41,750 nucleotides of DNA from Chitiniphilus shinanonensis DSM 23277 (GCF_000374805.1 NZ_KB895346.1:1-41750); one strand, 5' to 3'; counted from the first letter of the stretch, positions 24,039-33,254 are shown. A program made the numbers and translations. Notes: generated by a model not told the origin, from the sequence alone.

Positions 24039-26217
24039 GCCGAGCCCCTTCGTCGCGCTGGCGCTGGTCGTACTGGCCATGCAGGCGGTGCCCGGCCGCG
24101 CCGACGAGGCGGAGGCGGCGCCCGCTGCCAACATCGCCCAGCAGGCGGTGCCGCCGGCCGGGCTCGATCTCTACCAGAACCCGCCGTACATCGCGTGGCC
24201 GGCGGCCGGTAACGGGCGCTACCGCCTGACCCTGAGCGACGGCGCCGGCAAGGTGCTGCGCAGCGTCGACCTCCAGGAAAACAACTACATCGCGCCCCAG
24301 CCGCTGGCTGCGGGCGAATACTGCTGGCGCGTCGCGCCGCAGGGCGGGGCGGCGGGCGCGCCCACATGCTTCCGCATCGCCGCCGACAGCCCTAGGCTGG
24401 AAGACTTCGGCCAGCCGGCGCTGTGGCGCAGCGGCCTGCGCCGGCCGTTCCTGTTCGACGGCGGCAAGGCCCGGGCCGGCAACGGGCAGGGCTGGGCGAT
24501 CAAGGAAGTGGAGGCGGCCTACCGCCGGCTGGATCGGGTGTCCGCCACGCGGATGAAGCGGGCCGCCACCCTGGAAAGCGGCGCCGCGTCGCTCGACGCC
24601 TACCAGGAGGTCGAGCGCTGGTCCAACCGCCTGCTGTACGGCGCCATGCTGCGCTACCACACCGGGCAGGCCGACTACCTGGCCGACGTGCGCGAGGTGC
24701 TGGCCGAACTGGGCGACGACGACGACTTCACGCCGTCGTACCGGCAGAGCCCGCGCGCGGCGCGGCAGCGGCTGTGGACGCTGGCGTACGTGTACGACGT
24801 GCTGGGCGAGCAACTGCCGGCCGCCGAGCGCGAGCGCCTGCGCCGTCGCATCGAGGCCGGCATCGGCGATACCCAGCGCAGCATCGGCATGGCCACCTAC
24901 CGGCTGCGTCCGACCAACGCCATCCACTTCGACGGCATCGGCACCATGCTGGCCGCCGCCGCGCTGATCGCGCCCGATTCGCAGGTGGCGCGCGACGCGC
25001 TGACCGCGCACCTGCGCTGGTTCGTCTACGCCGGCCATCCCTACGGCGCGCAGGACGGCGGCTACTTCGGCAGCGGCGCCTACGAGCAATGGAGTCTGAT
25101 GACGGCGCTGCCGGCATGGGACGCGATCCGCGCGGCGACCCGTTTCGATCCCTACCAGCACATCTGGCTGCGCAATGTGCCGCGCTTCTTCGCCTATGCC
25201 TTGCCGCCCGGCTCGCCGGAAAGCCTGTTCGGCGATGGCCACGAAACCCCGGTCAACCCGGTGTACGCGCTGGCCGCGATGGATCGAGTGCGCTCGCCGT
25301 TCTCCGCCTGGTACGCGGCGCAGCACAAGCCCACCGAGCGCAAGGCCGCGGTGGTGCTGGCCAGCGCGGTGGGCCTGGCCGCCGAGACGCGCAGCGATTT
25401 TCCCGCCAAGGCCAACGCCGCGCTGTTCCCCGACAGCGGCATCGTCGCCATGCAGCAGCAGGCCGGCGGGCGCGAGGTGTCGATCTACCTCAAGGCCGAT
25501 CCGCGCGGCAGCAGCGTCAACCACAGCCACGCCGACCAGGGCGCGTTCCTGATCCACGCCAACGGCAAGATCCTGGCCGGCAGCAGCGGCGCCTACGACT
25601 GGTACGGCTCGCCGCACTGGAAGAACTGGTACCGCAATACCGTGGCGCACAACGCGATCACCTTCGACGGCGGCCAGGGCCAGCCGCTGGGGCGGGCCGC
25701 GCCGGGCGTGCGCTTCTTCGATTTCGAAACCGGCGCCAACGACACGGTGGCGGCCGACCTGACCGGCGCCTACGCCGGCGCGCTCAAGCGCCACGTGCGG
25801 GCCTGGGCCTATCTGCGGCCCAACCTGCTGCTGGTGCGCGACCAGCTGGCGTCGGCGACGCCGCGCCGCTGGGAATGGAACCTGCACAGCACCACCGGCT
25901 GGCGCGAAGGGCGCGACGGCTACCAGCAGATGGGCGAGGGCGCGCGCTCGCTGTGCGTGCGCCAGTTGAGCGGCCCGCCCAGCGATTTCGTACAGGACGA
26001 CGACCAGAAGTGGCCGCTGGAACGCGGCAAGCGCGACGCGGTGCCGTGGCACGCGCGCTTCGTGGCGCGCGCGCCGAGCGCCGCCGCCGACTACCTGTTC
26101 GTGCTGGACATCGGCTGTCGGACCTTGCCCGCGGCCACGCTGGAAAAGGGCGCGCTGACGATCGACCGCTATCGCCTCGAAGCGGGGCCGGATGGCTTGC
26201 TGAAGATTTCGGGTTGA
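24022..26217 (+). CDS. Heparinase II/III-like polysaccharide lyase, exported
   Basis: A 731-residue protein with a signal peptide (FVALALVVLAMQAVPGRA), so periplasmic or secreted. An N-terminal beta-sandwich domain (about 45-118, YIAWPAAGNGRYRLTLSD) is followed by an alpha/alpha toroid (about 130-410) and a C-terminal heparinase II/III-type beta domain. Conserved lyase residues appear as VNHSHADQGAFLIHANG (near 500) and NTVAHNAITFDG (near 540). Such lyases cleave uronate-containing polymers by beta-elimination. In an operon that makes UDP-ManNAcA it may trim or clear its own polymer, as AlgL does for alginate. Ribosome binding site AAGGAG lies inside the GT4 gene. Confidence 0.85.
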   Translation: MWSKAKPSPFVALALVVLAMQAVPGRADEAEAAPAANIAQQAVPPAGLDLYQNPPYIAWPAAGNGRYRLTLSDGAGKVLRSVDLQENNYIAPQPLAAGEYCWRVAPQGGAAGAPTCFRIAADSPRLEDFGQPALWRSGLRRPFLFDGGKARAGNGQGWAIKEVEAAYRRLDRVSATRMKRAATLESGAASLDAYQEVERWSNRLLYGAMLRYHTGQADYLADVREVLAELGDDDDFTPSYRQSPRAARQRLWTLAYVYDVLGEQLPAAERERLRRRIEAGIGDTQRSIGMATYRLRPTNAIHFDGIGTMLAAAALIAPDSQVARDALTAHLRWFVYAGHPYGAQDGGYFGSGAYEQWSLMTALPAWDAIRAATRFDPYQHIWLRNVPRFFAYALPPGSPESLFGDGHETPVNPVYALAAMDRVRSPFSAWYAAQHKPTERKAAVVLASAVGLAAETRSDFPAKANAALFPDSGIVAMQQQAGGREVSIYLKADPRGSSVNHSHADQGAFLIHANGKILAGSSGAYDWYGSPHWKNWYRNTVAHNAITFDGGQGQPLGRAAPGVRFFDFETGANDTVAADLTGAYAGALKRHVRAWAYLRPNLLLVRDQLASATPRRWEWNLHSTTGWREGRDGYQQMGEGARSLCVRQLSGPPSDFVQDDDQKWPLERGKRDAVPWHARFVARAPSAAADYLFVLDIGCRTLPAATLEKGALTIDRYRLEAGPDGLLKISG

Positions 26218-26248
26218 AACACCCCAAGACAAAAACGGAGACCATGAC

Positions 26249-27007
26249 ATGAGCAGGCTGAACATATTGGGTTGCGATGTAGACAATCTTTCCATGCAGG
26301 AAACGCTGGGCCGCATCGGCGAATTCGTCGCCTCGGGCCGGCCGCACCAGCACGTGGTGATCAACGCCGACAAGGTGGTCAAGGCGCACCGCGATCCCGC
26401 GCTCAAGCAGATCATCAACGACTGCGCGCTGATCAACGCCGACGGCATGCCGGTGGTGTGGGCATCCAAGCTGCTGGGCAAGCCGCTGAAGGAGCGCGTC
26501 ACCGGGGTGGACCTGTTCGAGAACCTGATGCGCCATTCGGCCGAGCAGGGCTGGCGCGTGTTCCTGCTGGGCGCGCGCGAGGAAGTGGTGAGCGCCGTGG
26601 CGGAGAAATTCCAGGCGCAATATCCGGCGCTGCAACTGGCCGGCTACCGCAACGGCTACTGGAAGGCCGACGAAGAGGCCGAGGTGGTGCGGCAGGTGGC
26701 CGAGGCCCGGCCGGACATCCTGTTCGTCGCCATCACCTCGCCCAAGAAGGAACAGTTCCTCGGTCGTTACCAGGAACAGATGAAAGTACCGTTCGCCATG
26801 GGCGTCGGCGGCACCTTCGACGTGATGGTGGGCAAGACCCGCCGCGCCCCGGTGTGGATGCAGAAGACCGGCTTCGAGTGGTTCTACCGCTTCCTGCAGG
26901 AGCCGCGCCGCATGTTCAAGCGCTATTTCATCGACGACATGTACTTCTTCGTGATGCTGGCCAAGGCCATGGCGAAGCGCCCGTTCGTGCGGGAGCAGCG
27001 CGCATGA
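26249..27007 (+). CDS. WecG/TagA/CpsF family glycosyltransferase
   Basis: A 252-residue member of the GT26 family, which transfers N-acetylmannosaminuronic acid (WecG) or N-acetylmannosamine (TagA) to a lipid-linked sugar. Visible features include [56 protein letters not shown], and the C-terminal [12 protein letters not shown] followed by [16 protein letters not shown]. Since wecB and wecC follow directly, ManNAcA is the likely donor sugar. It overlaps wecB by ATGA. A GGAGA binding site precedes ATG 26249. Confidence 0.9.
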   Translation: MSRLNILGCDVDNLSMQETLGRIGEFVASGRPHQHVVINADKVVKAHRDPALKQIINDCALINADGMPVVWASKLLGKPLKERVTGVDLFENLMRHSAEQGWRVFLLGAREEVVSAVAEKFQAQYPALQLAGYRNGYWKADEEAEVVRQVAEARPDILFVAITSPKKEQFLGRYQEQMKVPFAMGVGGTFDVMVGKTRRAPVWMQKTGFEWFYRFLQEPRRMFKRYFIDDMYFFVMLAKAMAKRPFVREQRA

Positions 27008-28128
27008 AGAAGGTGATGGTGGTCTTCGGCACCCGTCCCGAAGCGATCAAGATGGCGCCGGTGGTGGCCGCGTTGCAGGCCGATCCGCGTTTCGAGGCCA
27101 AGGTGTGCGTCACCGCGCAGCACCGGCAGATGCTGGATCAGGTGCTGGAGCTGTTCGCGCTCAAGCCCGACTTCGACCTGGACCTGATGCAGCCGGGCCA
27201 GGATCTCACCGACATCACCGCCCGCGCGCTGACCGGGCTGCGCGGCGTGTTCGCCGAGTGGCGGCCCGATATCGTGCTGGTGCACGGCGACACCACCACC
27301 ACCATGGCGGCCAGCCTGGCGGCGTTCTACCAGCGCATCCCCGTCGGCCACGTCGAGGCCGGACTGCGCACCGGCGACATCTATTCGCCGTGGCCCGAGG
27401 AGATGAACCGCAAGATCGCCGGCGCGGTGGCCGCGCTGCATTTCGCGCCCACCGACACCGCGCGCGACAACCTGCTGCGCGAAGGCGTGCGCCCGGAAAC
27501 GGTCCAGGTCACCGGCAACACCGTGATCGATGCGCTGCTGGAAGTGGACCGCCGGCTGAAGCAGGACGCCGCGCTGGCCGACCACATGGCCACGCGCTTC
27601 GCCTTCCTGGCGCAGGACCGGCGGCTGGTACTGGTGACCGGCCACCGCCGCGAGAACTTCGGCGGCGGCTTCGAGAACATCTGCGCCGCGCTGGCCGAGC
27701 TGTCCGAGCGCCGCGACATCGAGATCGTCTACCCGGTGCACCTCAACCCCAACGTGCAGGAACCCGTGCGCCGGCTGCTGGCCGGTCGGCACAACGTGCA
27801 CCTGATCGAACCGCAGGACTACCTGCCCTTCGTCTATCTGATGGGCCGGGCCGACCTGATCCTGACCGATAGCGGTGGCGTGCAGGAGGAAGCGCCGTCG
27901 CTGGGCAAGCCGGTGCTGGTGATGCGCAACACCACCGAACGCCCCGAAGCCGTGGCCGCCGGCACGGTGAAGCTGGTCGGCACCGACCGCGCGCTGATCG
28001 TCGACGAAGCCCGCCGCCTGCTGGACGACGCGGCCGCCTACCAGACGATGAGCCGCGCCCATAACCCCTACGGCGACGGCCAGGCCGCGCGCCGCATCAA
28101 CGACATCCTCGAAAACTGGAGCGCATGA
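27004..28128 (+). CDS. wecB: UDP-N-acetylglucosamine 2-epimerase (non-hydrolysing)
   Basis: A 374-residue cytosolic enzyme converting UDP-GlcNAc to UDP-ManNAc. It has the full family pattern: [14 protein letters not shown] at the start, [38 protein letters not shown], and [17 protein letters not shown] followed by [10 protein letters not shown]. Length is normal. It is coupled by overlaps with the WecG-like gene and wecC, so the three make and use UDP-ManNAcA. Confidence 0.96.
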   Translation: MKKVMVVFGTRPEAIKMAPVVAALQADPRFEAKVCVTAQHRQMLDQVLELFALKPDFDLDLMQPGQDLTDITARALTGLRGVFAEWRPDIVLVHGDTTTTMAASLAAFYQRIPVGHVEAGLRTGDIYSPWPEEMNRKIAGAVAALHFAPTDTARDNLLREGVRPETVQVTGNTVIDALLEVDRRLKQDAALADHMATRFAFLAQDRRLVLVTGHRRENFGGGFENICAALAELSERRDIEIVYPVHLNPNVQEPVRRLLAGRHNVHLIEPQDYLPFVYLMGRADLILTDSGGVQEEAPSLGKPVLVMRNTTERPEAVAAGTVKLVGTDRALIVDEARRLLDDAAAYQTMSRAHNPYGDGQAARRINDILENWSA

Positions 28129-29378
28129 CCATGTACAAATTCAATACCGTCGCCATGATCGGCCTGGGCTACATCGGCCTGCCCACCGCCACGGTGCTGG
28201 CCAGCCGCGGCGTCAAGGTGATCGGCGTCGACGTGAACCAGCACGCGGTGGACACCATCAACCGCGGCCAGGTGCATATCGTCGAGCCCGACCTGGACGG
28301 CCTGGTGCACCACGTGGTGAAGGAGGGCAACCTGGTCGCCCGCACCACGCCGCAGGAGGCCGACGCCTTCATCATCGCCGTGCCGACGCCGTTCATGGAC
28401 GGCCACAAGCCCGACCTGTCGTACATCGAGGCCGCCGCCCGCGCCATCGCGCCGGTGCTGCGCCAGGGCAACCTGATCATCCTGGAATCGACCTCGCCGG
28501 TGGGCGCCACCGAGCAACTGGCCGGCTGGCTGGCCGAGTACCGCACCGATCTTTCGTTCCCGCAGCAGGCCGGCGACGCCGCCGACATCCAGCTGGCCTA
28601 TTGCCCCGAGCGCGTGCTGCCCGGCCACGTGCTGCGCGAGCTGGTCGAGAACGACCGCATCGTCGGCGGCATGACGACCAAGGCCGCCGAAATGGCCGCC
28701 GATCTCTACCAGATCTTCGTGCGCGGCGAATGCCTGCTCACCGACAGCCGCACCGCCGAGATGGCCAAGCTCACCGAGAACTCGTTCCGCGACGTGAACA
28801 TCGCCTTCGCCAACGAGCTTTCGCTGATCAGCGACAAGCTGGGCATCAACGTGTGGGAGCTGATCGAGCTGGCCAACCGCCATCCGCGCGTCAACATCCT
28901 CAAGCCCGGCCCCGGCGTCGGCGGCCATTGCATCGCGGTCGACCCGTGGTTCATCGTCGATTCCGCGCCCAAGGAGGCGCGCATCATCCGCACCGCGCGC
29001 GAGGTGAACGACAACAAGCCGCACCACGTGATCGAGCAGGTGGCGCGCGCCGCCGACCGTTTCAAGAACCCGGTGATCGCGTGCCTGGGCCTGTCGTTCA
29101 AGGCCGATATCGACGACCTGCGCGAAAGCCCGGCGATGGACATCGTCGCCGACCTGGCCGAGCGCGACCTGGGCCGCATGCTGGTGGTGGAGCCGCACAT
29201 CGACAAGCTGCCGAACAAGCTGGAAGGCAAGGTGGAATTCAGCAACGCCGAAGAAGCCATCGAGCAGGCCGACATCGTGCTGCTGCTGGTCGATCACAAG
29301 CAGTTCAAGCGTGTGCGCCGCGAAAAGCTGCAAACCCGCGTGGTGATCGATACCCGCGGCTTCTTCTGGTCGCGCTGA
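28125..29378 (+). CDS. wecC: UDP-N-acetyl-D-mannosamine dehydrogenase
   Basis: A 417-residue NAD-dependent dehydrogenase oxidising UDP-ManNAc to UDP-ManNAcA. The Rossmann start [62 protein letters not shown], the catalytic [15 protein letters not shown], and the C-terminal [15 protein letters not shown] are all present. Identification as WecC rather than UDP-Glc dehydrogenase rests on the neighbour wecB and the ERVLPG/IAVDPWF variants. The start is ATG 28125 in an ATGA overlap (ATG 28131 is an alternative). It is the last gene of the eps run, followed by a hairpin repeat. Confidence 0.94.
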   Translation: MTMYKFNTVAMIGLGYIGLPTATVLASRGVKVIGVDVNQHAVDTINRGQVHIVEPDLDGLVHHVVKEGNLVARTTPQEADAFIIAVPTPFMDGHKPDLSYIEAAARAIAPVLRQGNLIILESTSPVGATEQLAGWLAEYRTDLSFPQQAGDAADIQLAYCPERVLPGHVLRELVENDRIVGGMTTKAAEMAADLYQIFVRGECLLTDSRTAEMAKLTENSFRDVNIAFANELSLISDKLGINVWELIELANRHPRVNILKPGPGVGGHCIAVDPWFIVDSAPKEARIIRTAREVNDNKPHHVIEQVARAADRFKNPVIACLGLSFKADIDDLRESPAMDIVADLAERDLGRMLVVEPHIDKLPNKLEGKVEFSNAEEAIEQADIVLLLVDHKQFKRVRREKLQTRVVIDTRGFFWSR

Positions 29379-29399
29379 GGGGGCTGAGCTGTGGGGTAG

Positions 29400-29532
29400 C
29401 AAAACCCCACGCCTTGCACCACAGAGGACACGAAGAACACAGAGGAAAAACGGAGCAAGACAAAAGCTTCAGGGTTGCTCTGTGGAACTCCGTGTTCTCA
29501 CTGTCCTCTGTGGTTCAAGATCTGGGGTTTGC
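29400..29532. repeat. ACCACAGAG long-hairpin repeat, copy 2
   Basis: Left arm AAAACCCCACGCCTTGCACC then ACAGAGGACACGAAGAACAC. The right arm (AACTCCGTGTTCTC, TGTCCTCTGTGGTTCAAG, ATCTGGGGTTT) is its imperfect inverse. It lies about 20 bases after the wecC stop and may act as the 3' hairpin of the eps mRNA. Confidence 0.8.
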
Positions 29533-29725
29533 TTTACCGGCTATTGTCGATAAATGGCAGGCGAGTCCGCGATTGCGCCCATTCAGGGTTGCGGCATGGG
29601 GGGATTGTTAAATCGAATTGACAGTTTTGATATTCGATTTTGCGCAGATTGTTGCCGCTCCAGGATGGCGGGACGGGTATTGGCTCGATGAATTGAATCG
29701 GCGGGATGAAATCGCGCGCGATATG

Positions 29726-29756
29726 AAAAAAGCCCCGGGTTTCCCCGGGGCTTTTT
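29726..29756. terminator. Bidirectional rho-independent terminator
   Basis: GCCCCGGG (29732-29739), a TTTC loop and CCCGGGGC (29744-29751) are flanked by AAAAAA and TTTTT. On the minus strand it follows the PEP-CTERM gene directly; on the plus strand it would stop read-through from the eps locus. Confidence 0.9.
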
Positions 29757-29787
29757 CTACTGCAAGGGGGCGTACACTGCGAAAGAT

Positions 29788-30315
29788 TTATTGCGCCTTG
29801 TGCTTCTTGCGGCGCGCGGCGATCAGGCCCACGAGACCCAGGCCCATCAGGGCATAGGTTTCGGGTTCCGGCACCGGAGCCACGGCCGAAGCCAGTGCGT
29901 ACTGACCACCCAGGCTGCCGGCGACGAAGCCGGAAACCTTGTAGTAGTAGTCGCCGCTGGCCAGGTTGGCGAAGTTGCGGGTCAGGTTGCCGGTGGTGCC
30001 GTCGAAGGCCTGGGTGCCCAGCAGCGTATCGACGTTGGCGTCGTTGTAGACGCCCTGGAACAGCTCCAGCTGGGCGTTGGTCAGGCTCAGGAACGTGCCC
30101 AGGTTGCTGACCACGGTGCTTTGCCACAGGTGCGAGGATTGGCCCAGCGAGAAGGTGACGTAGTCTTCGAACCACTGGCCGGATTCGGCCGGGCCGTGCT
30201 TGACCAAAGCGCCTTCCAGCGGATCGTGCGCACCCCAGTCGATGACCTGGGCCTGGGCACCGGCAGCCACCAGCGCAAGGCCGGCGATGAGCGACTTCAT
30301 CTTGCTAAGTTGCAT
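29788..30315 (-). CDS. PEP-CTERM sorting-signal protein (FxDxF-like)
   Basis: A 175-residue exported protein. It has a signal peptide (KSLIAGLALVAAGAQA). The C-terminal tripartite sorting signal is PVPEPETYALMGLGLVGL with a basic tail (ARRKKHKAQ), exactly what exosortases recognise. The mature domain of about 125 residues includes WFEDYVTFSLG, reminiscent of the FxDxF PEP-CTERM group. ATG 30315 has AAAGGAG at ideal spacing. It is a single-gene unit with its own terminator and an AT-rich upstream region. It is the only PEP-CTERM protein in the window and the obvious candidate substrate of XrtB. Its function is probably at the cell surface or in the matrix. Confidence 0.93.
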   Translation of the reverse strand: MQLSKMKSLIAGLALVAAGAQAQVIDWGAHDPLEGALVKHGPAESGQWFEDYVTFSLGQSSHLWQSTVVSNLGTFLSLTNAQLELFQGVYNDANVDTLLGTQAFDGTTGNLTRNFANLASGDYYYKVSGFVAGSLGGQYALASAVAPVPEPETYALMGLGLVGLIAARRKKHKAQ

Positions 30316-30668
30316 GTTGACACTCCTTTCGATTGAATTGCATCAATTTGCCGGTTTCCCATTCTGATGACGGGGTTGACCAGCCTTCACATATTATTGG
30401 AGGCAATTCAAAAAGGGAGAATCAATTGGCGTAAGACAGATGGACGGCAAATAAGTGAAAGTATTTCTGTAAGTAATTGCGGGATTCAATTTTGTTTGTA
30501 ATCGTAATTGCCAGACTACTTGAATGAAAATGGACGTTGTGTTCACAAACGAGCAATCCATCTGCTGAATAAGCGACATATTTCGATTCCACTTCCGGCA
30601 GTAAAATCGCAATATTCGGGCGCACGAATCGTGCAATGCGACGCACCGATGTGGACAGGCGGGGCTTG
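30316..30668 (-). promoter_or_regulatory. AT-rich upstream region of the PEP-CTERM gene
   Basis: These roughly 350 bases are markedly AT-rich against the genome average, like the region before epsL. No convincing gene lies here. I found no sigma-54 site with correct spacing and no clear -35/-10 pair. The Shine-Dalgarno of the PEP-CTERM gene is at its edge. It presumably holds that gene's promoter. Confidence 0.45.
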
Positions 30669-30794
30669 GAGCGGCTAACAAAACCCAGCGAAGCGGTCCT
30701 GGTAAGAAGCGCGAACGCAGACAGTACGCGTAGTACGGCAAGTTCAGCTCGGCGCCCCCGCGCGACGCAGCCAGGAGGGTTTTGTTAGCCGCTC
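30669..30794. repeat. 125-bp dispersed element with terminal inverted repeats, copy B
   Basis: It begins GAGCGGCTAACAAAACCC and ends GGGTTTTGTTAGCCGCTC, inverted ends of 18 bp. It matches copy A (3101-3225) along its whole length when reversed. It lies about 55 bases upstream of earP, so it may influence earP transcription. Confidence 0.8.
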
Positions 30795-30850
30795 GTGGCC
30801 GGCGCGGGTAAGCTGGCGCGCTCACATCCCGTTGGTCTTGGAGGAACGGT

Positions 30851-31996
30851 TTGGAAAACAAAGGCTTGGGCGAGCTGCGCTGGGACGTATTCTGTCAGGT
30901 GATCGACAACTACGGCGACATCGGCGTGTGCTGGCGGCTGGCACGCCAATTGGCGGCGCTCGGCCAGTCGGTACGCCTGTGGGTGGACGATCTCGCCAGC
31001 TTCGCGCCGCTGGCACCGGCGCTCGACCCGCAACGGCCGCGCCAGCGTCTGGCCGGCGTGGATGTCGTGCACTGGCCGCAGGCCGAGGCGGCGGGCGTCG
31101 AACCCGGCGACGTGGTGATCGAAGCCTTCGCCTGTACGCTGCCGGCGTCGTGGCCGGCGCGGATGGCCGCGCGGGCGCGCAAGCCGGTGTGGATCAACCT
31201 GGAGTACCTGTCGGCCGAAGCCTGGGTCGCCGATTGCCACGGCCTGGCGTCGCCGCAGCCGGGCGGGCTGGGCAAGTATTTCTTCTTTCCCGGCTTCAAC
31301 GCGCGCACCGGCGGTCTGCCGCGCGAAGCGGCGCTGAGCACGCGCCGCGCCGCATGGGACGACGTTGCCGCCCGGCACTGGCTGGCGACGCGCCTGGGCG
31401 TGAACGCGGCGCCCGACGCCTTGCGCGTGTCGTTGTTCGCCTATGCCGACCCGCCGTTGGCGCCGTTGCTCGATGCCTGGATCGCCGGCGAACGGCCGGT
31501 GTTGCTGCTGGTGCCGCAGGGCAAGGTGGTGCGGGCGCTGGCCGCGGCGCTCGGCGTGACTTCGCAGCAACTGGCGCAGGGCGTGACGCGCGGGGCGCTG
31601 ACGGCGCACAGCGTGCCCTTCGTGGCGCAGGACGAATACGACCTGCTGCTGTGGAGCTGCCATTTCAACTTCGTGCGCGGCGAGGACAGCTTCGTGCGCG
31701 CGCAATGGGCGGCGCGGCCGCTGGCGTGGCACATCTACCCGCAGCAGGACGACGCGCACCTGGACAAACTGGAGGCGTTCCTGGCGGTTTATCTGACCGG
31801 CCTGCCGGCCGAGGCCGTCCAGACGGTGCGCGATTTCTGGCTGGCGTGGAACCGGGGCGGGGCGCCCGATTGGGCCGCGCTGGCGGATTGGCTGCCGCTG
31901 CTGGCGGCGCATGCCGAGGGCTGGGCCGCCCATCTGGATGGCCAAAGGGACCTCGCCGCCAATCTGGTCAGTTTTGCGCGGGCCAAGCTAGAATAG
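30851..31996 (+). CDS. earP: EF-P arginine 32 rhamnosyltransferase EarP
   Basis: A 381-residue cytosolic GT-B enzyme that moves rhamnose from dTDP-L-rhamnose to Arg32 of elongation factor P, needed for relief of polyproline stalling. The N-terminus carries [21 protein letters not shown] with the essential Asp residues (Asp19, Asp23). The C-terminal donor site shows [13 protein letters not shown] and [15 protein letters not shown], both family hallmarks. The start is TTG 30851, chosen because GGAGGAACGG lies just upstream and no ATG is available near the homologous N-terminus. The target gene efp follows after 85 bases. Confidence 0.94.
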   Translation: MENKGLGELRWDVFCQVIDNYGDIGVCWRLARQLAALGQSVRLWVDDLASFAPLAPALDPQRPRQRLAGVDVVHWPQAEAAGVEPGDVVIEAFACTLPASWPARMAARARKPVWINLEYLSAEAWVADCHGLASPQPGGLGKYFFFPGFNARTGGLPREAALSTRRAAWDDVAARHWLATRLGVNAAPDALRVSLFAYADPPLAPLLDAWIAGERPVLLLVPQGKVVRALAAALGVTSQQLAQGVTRGALTAHSVPFVAQDEYDLLLWSCHFNFVRGEDSFVRAQWAARPLAWHIYPQQDDAHLDKLEAFLAVYLTGLPAEAVQTVRDFWLAWNRGGAPDWAALADWLPLLAAHAEGWAAHLDGQRDLAANLVSFARAKLE

Positions 31997-32081
31997 CGAG
32001 TTTTTCTATTTCTCAATCGAAGGTTCATCGGTGGTGGCCCAGCCGGCTGCGCATCGACCGAACTTGGCAACAGGAAGTGTC

Positions 32082-32648
32082 ATGAAAACTGCTCAGGAAC
32101 TCCGCGCGGGCAACGTGATCCTGGTCGATGGCCAGCCGCTCGTGGTCCAAAAGACCGAATACAACAAGTCCGGCCGCAACGCTGCGGTCGTGAAGATGAA
32201 GATGAAGAACCTGCTGTCCGACGCCCCGTCGGAAGCGGTGTACAAGGCCGACGACAAGTTCGACGTGGTGGTGCTGGAAAAGCGCGAATGCACCTACTCG
32301 TACTTCTCCGACCCGATGTACGTGTTCATGGACTCCGAGTACAACCAGTACGAAGTGGAAGCCGAGAACGTGGGCGACACCGTGGCCTTCATCGTCGACG
32401 GCATGGAAGAAGTCTGCGAAGTGACCTTCTACGAAGGCAAGGCGATCTCGGTCGAACTGCCGACCACCATCGTGCGCGAAGTGGAATACACCGAGCCCGC
32501 GGTGCGCGGCGATACCTCCGGCAAGGTGATGAAGCCCGCCAAGCTGAAGGGCACCGAGACCCAGATCCAGGTCGCTGCCTTCGTCGAAATCGGCGATCGC
32601 ATCGAAATCGACACCCGCACCGGCGAATTCAAGAAGCGCGCCGCCTGA
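32082..32648 (+). CDS. efp: Elongation factor P (Arg32 type)
   Basis: A 188-residue translation factor that helps ribosomes make consecutive Pro-Pro bonds. The loop that reaches the peptidyl-transferase centre reads [14 protein letters not shown], placing arginine at residue 32. This is the EarP-modified type rather than the lysine type modified by EpmA. Three beta domains of normal length are present (C-terminal [10 protein letters not shown]). ATG 32082 follows AGGAAG. It is paired with earP upstream and has a strong terminator downstream. Several proteins here are proline-rich (for example 1025-1501). Confidence 0.97.
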   Translation: MKTAQELRAGNVILVDGQPLVVQKTEYNKSGRNAAVVKMKMKNLLSDAPSEAVYKADDKFDVVVLEKRECTYSYFSDPMYVFMDSEYNQYEVEAENVGDTVAFIVDGMEEVCEVTFYEGKAISVELPTTIVREVEYTEPAVRGDTSGKVMKPAKLKGTETQIQVAAFVEIGDRIEIDTRTGEFKKRAA

Positions 32649-32662
32649 TCGGGATCGATGCC

Positions 32663-32698
32663 AAAACAAAACGGCCGCAACTGCGGCCGTTTTGTTTT
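32663..32698 (+). terminator. Rho-independent terminator of efp
   Basis: AAAACAAAACGGCCGCA pairs perfectly with TGCGGCCGTTTTGTTTT around a three-base loop, 15 bases after the efp stop. The flanking A and T runs make it usable in both directions. Confidence 0.93.
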
Positions 32699-32731
32699 GC
32701 TGCGCCGGGGCGCGCTGGGTGGTATTCGACG

Positions 32732-32890
32732 GAACCCCAAATCTTGAACCACAGAGAACACAGAGGGCACAGAGGATCACGGAGAAAGGCAAAAGCAGGG
32801 GACGCTTCAAGCCCGACGCTCGGTTGCCTTGGTTTTCTCTGTGAAACTCCGTGTTCTCTGTGTTCTCAGTGGTTCAAGACGTGGGGTTTA
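32732..32890. repeat. ACCACAGAG long-hairpin repeat, copy 3
   Basis: The largest copy. Left arm AACCCCAAATCTTGAACC, ACAGAGAACACAGAGG, CACGGAGAAA; right arm TTTTCTCTGTGAAACTCCG, GTTCTCTGTGTTCTCAGTGG, TTCAAGACGTGGGGTTT. The arms are inverted and imperfectly paired. It lies between the efp terminator and the DUF1328 gene, whose stop (32909) is close by. Confidence 0.82.
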
Positions 32891-32908
32891 AGCCTACGAG
32901 GTTCCGGC

Positions 32909-33064
32909 CTATGTGTTCCGGCGGATCAGCGATACCACGAACAGCACCAGGAACACCACGAACAGCACCTTGGCGATCCAGGCGGCGGTCCCGGCGATGC
33001 CGCCGAAACCCAGCACCCCGGCGATCAGGGCGACGATCAGAAAAACGATGGCGTAGTGCAGCAT
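32909..33064 (-). CDS. DUF1328 small membrane protein, 51 aa
   Basis: A 51-residue protein with two membrane helices (about 3-20 and 28-47) separated by [17 protein letters not shown], the family's signature turn. The basic C-terminus is LIRRNT. DUF1328 proteins are common small inner-membrane proteins of unknown role, often stress-associated. ATG 33064 is preceded by GAGGAGC at good spacing. The commonly called longer frame on the same strand is a different frame and less convincing. It stands alone. Confidence 0.88.
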   Translation of the reverse strand: MLHYAIVFLIVALIAGVLGFGGIAGTAAWIAKVLFVVFLVLFVVSLIRRNT

Positions 33065-33227
33065 GGCAAGCTCCTCGGCGATGTTGTGCTGTCACTCTAG
33101 GGGCGCTAACTGATTGTTCCGTAGGGAATATTGCCGGTTTTCCGGCTCGGCGGCGGCGGTTGCGTCACGCGGTTTTCCGGCCAGCGGCAGCCCGCCCGAT
33201 GCGCTGTAGGCGGATGCCGAAACGGTT

Positions 33228-33254
33228 GTAGGGCGAATCGTCCTTCGCCCCTAC
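33228..33254. repeat. Short palindromic repeat (GTAGGGCGAA type)
   Basis: GTAGGGCGAA and TTCGCCCCTAC form a hairpin with a six-base loop. This motif is a familiar short dispersed palindrome in proteobacterial intergenic DNA. Only one copy is seen here, in the 227-base gap between the DUF1328 and DUF1857 genes, which otherwise shows nothing. Confidence 0.55.

Noticed and set aside
29618-29857. Plus-strand 79-codon frame after wecC
   Set aside because: It runs straight through the strong terminator at 29726-29756 and into the antisense of the PEP-CTERM gene.
30422-30861. Minus-strand frames upstream of the PEP-CTERM gene
   Set aside because: They lie in AT-rich DNA and the dispersed element, with no binding site and no recognisable protein features.
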